From Rhizophlyctis rosea (Eukaryota > Chytridiomycota > Chytridiomycetes > Rhizophlyctidales > Rhizophlyctidaceae), in the NCBI GenBank assembly GCA_027596075.1, contig JADGJC010000186.1, forward strand, positions 1 through 64,000: a DNA stretch of 64,000 nt. The letters run 5' to 3'. The notes under the pieces were generated by a model that was given only the letters and a program-made list of their open reading frames with translations, was not told where the DNA came from and searched no databases. Shown one piece after another: positions 59,613 to 64,000 of the stretch. Position 1 is the first letter of the stretch. The number at the start of each line of letters is the position of its first letter. The position numbers and the translations under genes are program-made.

Positions 59613-59730
59613 ATCTACGGCCATACACACCAGAGAGCACTGGATCCCGTCTGATCTCCGAAGTTAAGCTGGTGATGGCGCCGTCAGTACTGTGGTGGGG
59701 GACCACACGGGAATACTGCATGCTGTAGTT
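59613..59730 (+). rRNA. 5S ribosomal RNA
   Basis: About 118 nt starting ATCTACGGCCATAC. It contains GATCCCGTCTGATCTCCGAA, GTTAAGC and GAATACTGCATGCTGTAG at the 3' end, which pairs with the 5' end. These match the conserved eukaryotic 5S positions, including the internal box A and C regions for TFIIIA. A run of six T (59729-59734) ends it. It stands alone, not in an rDNA repeat, as in several fungi. Confidence 0.93.
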
Positions 59731-60653
59731 TTTTGTTCACTATTGCCATTTGACTTTTTGACTTCTTCCGTCTGATCGCGGAATGTTCTACTCCGTCTCC
59801 TTCCTTATCTGCCTGATACCGCAATTATTGAATGTGTAATAACGCCAGGGTCTCGCACAAAAGAGTCAGACTGGTGAGTCGCCGAGCCGGCTTGTGTTTG
59901 TTTGCATGTGGCTTATACCGCGGGCGACGTTGCAATTTGGGCCGCAGGGCCGCAAAAGTTTGGTGGAGGAGGAAAGCGCAGCCAAAGCCGGGCAAAGGCG
60001 TGGAGCTTGTGCTCAGTTTGTGCATGATTGAGTTACCTCGGAGGAACCCGCTTGGGCCGGGTCCATCAAATTGGATGGTAGGAAAATGCGACTGAACGGT
60101 TTTTGTGCTCGGACGTTCGGAGAAGCAGATGGGGCTTCCGCCTGCGGGGTCTGTTGGAAGCCGCCGGCCAGCTCGATTCGCTGGCTCATTGCTGACTTGG
60201 CAGATTGTCAGAGGAACAAAAGTTCGGTCATTTTGCTCGTGCCAAAACACACATCGATGTGCTCACGCGAGCATTGTGTTCCCCTCGAAGCCGTGATCTT
60301 TCTGCGTCCCCAGGCTCTGTGCTGACCTGATCCTGCTTCAGAAACTTCCCTCCTCACTTCATTCTTGATCTTCTTCGCAACGAGACACGTTCCATCCAGT
60401 CTTTCAACACACCGGCACTCAGAAATCTCTTTCCAGCGTGATCAAGAAGCGTTTCGATATCTTCACTATCTCCAAAGCTGCCCCCTCGTGGTGTTCCAGT
60501 TTTACTCAAAAGGTAAACAACGCTTCGATGGGCGCTGCTGAATACCTGATCTGACCTTTCTATGCAAAATATAGCGTTCACAAACCCGTTCAGTCGCACT
60601 CCGCACGCTTACATTACATTCATCGACAATACTCATTAGCAATAGCTCAAATA
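59731..60653. other. Intergenic before the multipass membrane protein
   Basis: About 920 bp. No gene is supported; it contains the promoter region of the gene at 60654. Confidence 0.5.
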
Positions 60654-62270
60654 ATGGCGCAAAAACGCAACACGCGAGGTCATATAGGCATACTCCTTTT
60701 TGGAGTATTGCTGCTCACCATCCCAACGGTTACATCAGCTCAAAACAGCACAGACACCACCCAAACCGACAACACCAACTCCACAAAGGGCGGTGTTCCC
60801 AACAACTTCGTCAACCTAATCTCAATCCTCAACTCCCTCCAATCCCCCGTCCCCCAATTCGTCATGGGCACCATCCCCGCAATCCTTGTCGCAGCTGCCT
60901 GCCCCTACGAAAGTCTTGGCCAGAAGATCTTGTGGCTGCTATACGTCCTTGGTGCACCATTGGCTGCTATTCAGTACTACTTGATGTTGGGCAAGAATAG
61001 ACGGAATTTGGTTATGCATTGGTTGCCGCGGGAGTACTTTGTCAGCGACGTGGAAACAGAGAATGTCACAACGGCCGCCGGAAAGCACATGGCGTATCGG
61101 CCGTTGGGAGTGCATGGACAGAGATGTGTTTTAACTTTTGAAGATGAGAAATGGGTAGAGGAGGTAACAAGTGGTCGGCGGAGGAGTGATAGTGATGATG
61201 AGGATGACGAGCGACAACACGCCGATACGTCTGGCGCAACATCATCCGCCAGTCACAACCGACTGATATCTTCCCCTCCAACACCAACGGAAATGCAATC
61301 GACCCGCTATAGCGGAGGGATGTCCCTAGAACTCCTTCGATCCCCAGACCGCCGACTGACAGCCGAACCCGACCAAATTCTCGTCCACCGCTCCTCCTCA
61401 ACATCAACCCTAGCCTCCTCCCAACCCCCAACACCAAACAACACCTCCCGCATCTCCCTCCCCATCTCAACAACCCCAACCGACCCCCCTCCAGCTCTAA
61501 CCTCACCCCCTCACACCGCAACACCCACCTCCCCACCCCTATCACCCCTCTCCCCATCCATCCCCCTCCTCCACCTCCCACCCTCCGACCGCCCCCGCCG
61601 CTGGCCCTCAAACCTCGCAACCCCCCCGCACCTCTACTCCTGCACATCCTTCTCAACCCTCGTAGACCAATTCTCCTCCGTCCTCGCCCTCTACTACATA
61701 GTCCTAGGCTACACCTCCGGCGTCGCCCGCTTGGCCGGCCTCTGCTCAATGGAAGGATGGCCCTACATCCCCATGCTCTACGCCTGGTGTCTTTTCATTA
61801 TCTTCGGCCGCTTCCGGAAGGGTGTGACTGTAGTCCGTGACCCCCGCAAAGTATTAGGCATCCGAAAAGTCCGCGTATCCCGGTTTCCGTCCAAATCCCG
61901 CGACGACACCGTCATGTACGTGTGGATCACGTACGTCCTAGCCGTCGCGCTCCCCTGGCTTTCCGTCGTATTCGGGTACTTCACTAAACCCGTTTCATAC
62001 GGGTGTCGATCACAATACCTCTCCTTCGTCTGCGGCCTATGGACAGTGGGAAATACGCTCCACCTCTCGGTGATGCTTCGAAAGAGTCCGATGATGTATG
62101 GGACGAACGCGGATCGGTTTGCGGTTATGGCGGTGGGGGTTGGGATAGTGGTTTCGTCGGTGTTTTTGAGCATTTTGTCGCCGAGGAATGAGATGTGGGT
62201 TGCGCTTTTTGGGGATAAGTGTGATATTAGTAAGGCGTGTCCTGATCCGGTGTCGTTTGGTGGGGCGTAA
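60654..62270 (+). CDS. Multipass membrane protein with signal peptide, unknown function
   Basis: 538 residues, one exon, ATG 60654. Residues 1-30 are a signal-peptide-like start (ILLFGVLLLTIPTVTSAQ). Several N-glycosylation sites follow (NST, NTNS). About 75-110 hold one or two hydrophobic segments (GTIPAILVAAACP, ILWLLYVLGAPLAAIQYYL). A long Ser/Pro/Thr-rich, acidic loop spans about 170-330. The C-terminal half has at least four more hydrophobic segments (LALYYIVLGYTSGVARLAGL, YIPMLYAWCLFIIFGRF, MYVWITYVLAVALPWLSVVF, AVMAVGVGIVVSSVFLS). The stop is TAA at 62268. No family is recognised; the short Cys motif CDISKACPDP ends the protein. Confidence 0.65.
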   Translation: MAQKRNTRGHIGILLFGVLLLTIPTVTSAQNSTDTTQTDNTNSTKGGVPNNFVNLISILNSLQSPVPQFVMGTIPAILVAAACPYESLGQKILWLLYVLGAPLAAIQYYLMLGKNRRNLVMHWLPREYFVSDVETENVTTAAGKHMAYRPLGVHGQRCVLTFEDEKWVEEVTSGRRRSDSDDEDDERQHADTSGATSSASHNRLISSPPTPTEMQSTRYSGGMSLELLRSPDRRLTAEPDQILVHRSSSTSTLASSQPPTPNNTSRISLPISTTPTDPPPALTSPPHTATPTSPPLSPLSPSIPLLHLPPSDRPRRWPSNLATPPHLYSCTSFSTLVDQFSSVLALYYIVLGYTSGVARLAGLCSMEGWPYIPMLYAWCLFIIFGRFRKGVTVVRDPRKVLGIRKVRVSRFPSKSRDDTVMYVWITYVLAVALPWLSVVFGYFTKPVSYGCRSQYLSFVCGLWTVGNTLHLSVMLRKSPMMYGTNADRFAVMAVGVGIVVSSVFLSILSPRNEMWVALFGDKCDISKACPDPVSFGGA

Positions 62271-63363
62271 GGTGGTGGATGGAAGGATTGTGGAGAGGAT
62301 AGAATGCAAAGACGGGAAGAGAGCAGGGGAGAGGCGAGATGGAGTCAATGTGAACACCCTCCACGTTGGGGTGGTGGATTCCTGCCGCCTCCCAAGTAGG
62401 TTACACCTCGCCGCCAGCGCTCTCGTCGAAACCATCATCAGAATCGATCGCAGAATCGCCACATTCAAGCAGTACCCTCAGCTCCTCCCGTCACTCGGCC
62501 ACACATCCATACCACTCCCCATCAAACTAAACCAAGGCGAAAATCTCACCCACACGAAAGCCTACCACAACGGAAAAAAACCGCTGGCGGTCTTACATAT
62601 ACCCAATACGGCATCTGCCCTTCCACCCAATATTTCGGGGCACACCCACAATCGACTGATCGGACTCGCGCCAGCCTGGCGTGCAAAATCAGGCATATCA
62701 GGCATACAATAAGCGCCTTCAATACCATACGATCTATGTAGTTCTCCAACTAATGTCATGACCCTATGTACTGTACTTAATATAAAATTCTTTCCCTACT
62801 CCGGACAAATCTTCACTGATTGAACCAAACTTGCAGCATCATTTTACTTATGAAACGCATCCTCGCATTTCCGAAAGGGAATCTCTCCAACAATATGCTA
62901 AAATTATCTAACTGTCACTGCACGCGCCTCACCGGGAGCAAGACTCGTTGAAGGATACTCTTCTCAGATGGGGTTTGTTTCGTTTTTTGCAACTTCATTA
63001 GCAACGGTTTCTGTTAAATGTCAATAACTTAATATCATTTTTGAATGCCATCCATCGATTTACCGATCTACTGCCCTTAGCTTAGCTGGGAGGGTGTCAG
63101 TCTTCGGGGCAGCTGCAAAAACATTCTCTCAGCTGAGCTAAGGAAGCGTTACCAATCGTGACGTGTTTCCAAGTTCGCGAATTCAAACCCTGCAGACCTA
63201 CCAAGCAGCAATGTATTACCACAAGGATCTCCGCTCACCGACACACCCTTGCTACATGGTCTGGGGCCGATAATACTGCAAGGTGTTACCCAATTTCTAC
63301 ACAAGATGTCTTCCACCAGGTTTGTGGCGTGATGGTTTGAAAAGAAATCAGTATTTCCATCAA
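62271..63363. other. Intergenic with tRNA-like fragments
   Basis: No protein gene is supported. A degenerate tRNA-like segment and an inverted tRNA-Phe 5' fragment lie at 63073-63148 (separate entry). Confidence 0.5.
63073..63148. repeat. Inverted pair of tRNA-Phe 5'-end fragments
   Basis: CCCTTAGCTTAGCTGGGAG at 63074-63092 resembles the 5' end of the tRNA-Phe at 63364. TCTCTCAGCTGAGCTAAGGA at 63125-63144 (extending to 63148) is its reverse complement. They form a stem of about 18 bp with a ~33-nt loop. Neither copy has a complete cloverleaf. Confidence 0.65.
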
Positions 63364-63454
63364 GCTTCCTTAGCTCAGCTGGGAGAGCGTCAGACTGAAG
63401 CGCTCCACGTGCATAGTAATCTGAAGGTCTCGTGTTCAATCCACGAAGGGAGCA
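63364..63454 (+). tRNA. tRNA-Phe (GAA) with an 18-nt intron
   Basis: Mature length 73. Acceptor arms GCTTCCT and AGGGAGC pair with one T-G; the D-arm is TAGCTCAGCTGGGAGAGC; anticodon stem TCAGA/TCTGA encloses CTGAAGA, anticodon GAA. The intron at 63401-63418 sits one base after the anticodon, at the canonical eukaryotic nuclear position 37/38. The T arm is CTCGTGTTCAATCCACGAA. T5 follows at 63455-63459. Confidence 0.95.
63401..63418 (+). other. tRNA-Phe intron
   Basis: CGCTCCACGTGCATAGTA, between G37 and A38 of the mature tRNA; removed by the tRNA splicing endonuclease in eukaryotes. Confidence 0.85.
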
Positions 63455-64000
63455 TTTTTCGCTGGTACGAGCATCTTTTTTTTCATGCTTTTTCGTGTAT
63501 GCTTTTTCTACCCTGCCTCCTGCATTCGACTTTCTGTTTTCTTTTGAGAGAGCCGTGTGTTCTCAAAAAATACACTGTTTCCAAGCGGTGAATGACATGT
63601 GGTTTCCTCAATATACACTGTTCCAAAAGGCGGAGGAGATGTGTGAAAGTGCCAAGAGTACGGAAGCGAACTCAAGAAGGATGTCGACCGCTTCCGTACA
63701 AGACTGCTGAATCCTTCATGTCCTATACCTAAGCAATCCACCTCTTTCCCCTTTCCAAGCAAATGCATTTGGGTGGAACGCACAACTTTGCCGTTTGGCG
63801 CACCCGCGAATGGGCTTCCAGCAGCATTTTACAATCACGTGCATTGGTTTTGCAAAATGAAATATCGCAAACCAATTGGCGAAGAACAAAATTAGAATAC
63901 CTACTTAGAGCACCACCGTATGAACTCAAAAAGTGCCGAACACGGGATGCAGCCAAATCCGGTTGCCATTCGGCACCTTTTTCACCTCTAGTGGATGAGA
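63455..64000. other. Right-hand end, no supported gene
   Basis: T-rich after the tRNA-Phe terminator, then short frames without domains. A TACACTGTT sequence occurs twice (63571, 63614). Confidence 0.5.

Noticed and set aside
59395..59721. Minus-strand open frame over the 5S gene
   Set aside because: Antisense of a structural RNA; no coding evidence.
62188..62712. Open frame overlapping the end of the multipass membrane gene
   Set aside because: Overlaps coding in another frame and has no domain.

Overview
The window looks like nuclear DNA of a fungus, most likely an early-diverging zoosporic (chytrid-type) lineage; the lineage is inference. The signs are genes with short introns (about 55-310 nt, mostly GT-AG), a trifunctional C1-tetrahydrofolate synthase, fungal DUF6604-like and F-box-like paralogue families, a dispersed 5S rRNA gene and an intron-containing tRNA-Phe. 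One 10-N assembly gap lies at 23365-23374.

Layout. Bases 1-6000 hold a complete 13-exon C1-THF synthase on the minus strand. Bases 6.6-11.8 kb hold a minus-strand gene that reads as one protein with an RS-rich N-terminus, a homeodomain-like segment and an HSF-type DNA-binding domain. Bases 11.8-25.3 kb are filled by a minus-strand locus of about fifteen copies of a ~90-residue repeat that resembles the core-binding domain of tyrosine recombinases, with six DEK_C-like domains and RS-rich tails. Several in-frame TAG codons and frame changes break it. Then come two tandem F-box-like genes (plus), a DJ-1/Hsp31-like gene (plus), a TatD-type nuclease (minus), a membrane-anchored GTPase-like gene (minus) head-to-head with a transmembrane coiled-coil gene (plus), a broken F-box-like gene (minus), and two large DUF6604-like paralogues (minus), both damaged. 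After 49 kb there are a sterol-dehydrogenase-like gene (minus), a five-repeat Myb gene (plus) with a damaged paralogue 4 kb further on, a RING protein (minus), an acetoacetate-decarboxylase-fold protein (minus), a small unknown gene (minus), tRNA-Ala and 5S rRNA (plus), a multipass membrane protein (plus) and a tRNA-Phe with degenerate, partly inverted copies near it.

Housekeeping genes (C1-THF synthase, ERG26-like, DJ-1-like, TatD, RING) are intact, while paralogous families nearby carry many frameshifts and stops. This contrast suggests gene birth and decay rather than uniform sequencing error. The most unusual content is the 11.8-25.3 kb repeat locus, its duplicated blocks and its in-frame TAG codons, together with the homeodomain-HSF combination next to it.
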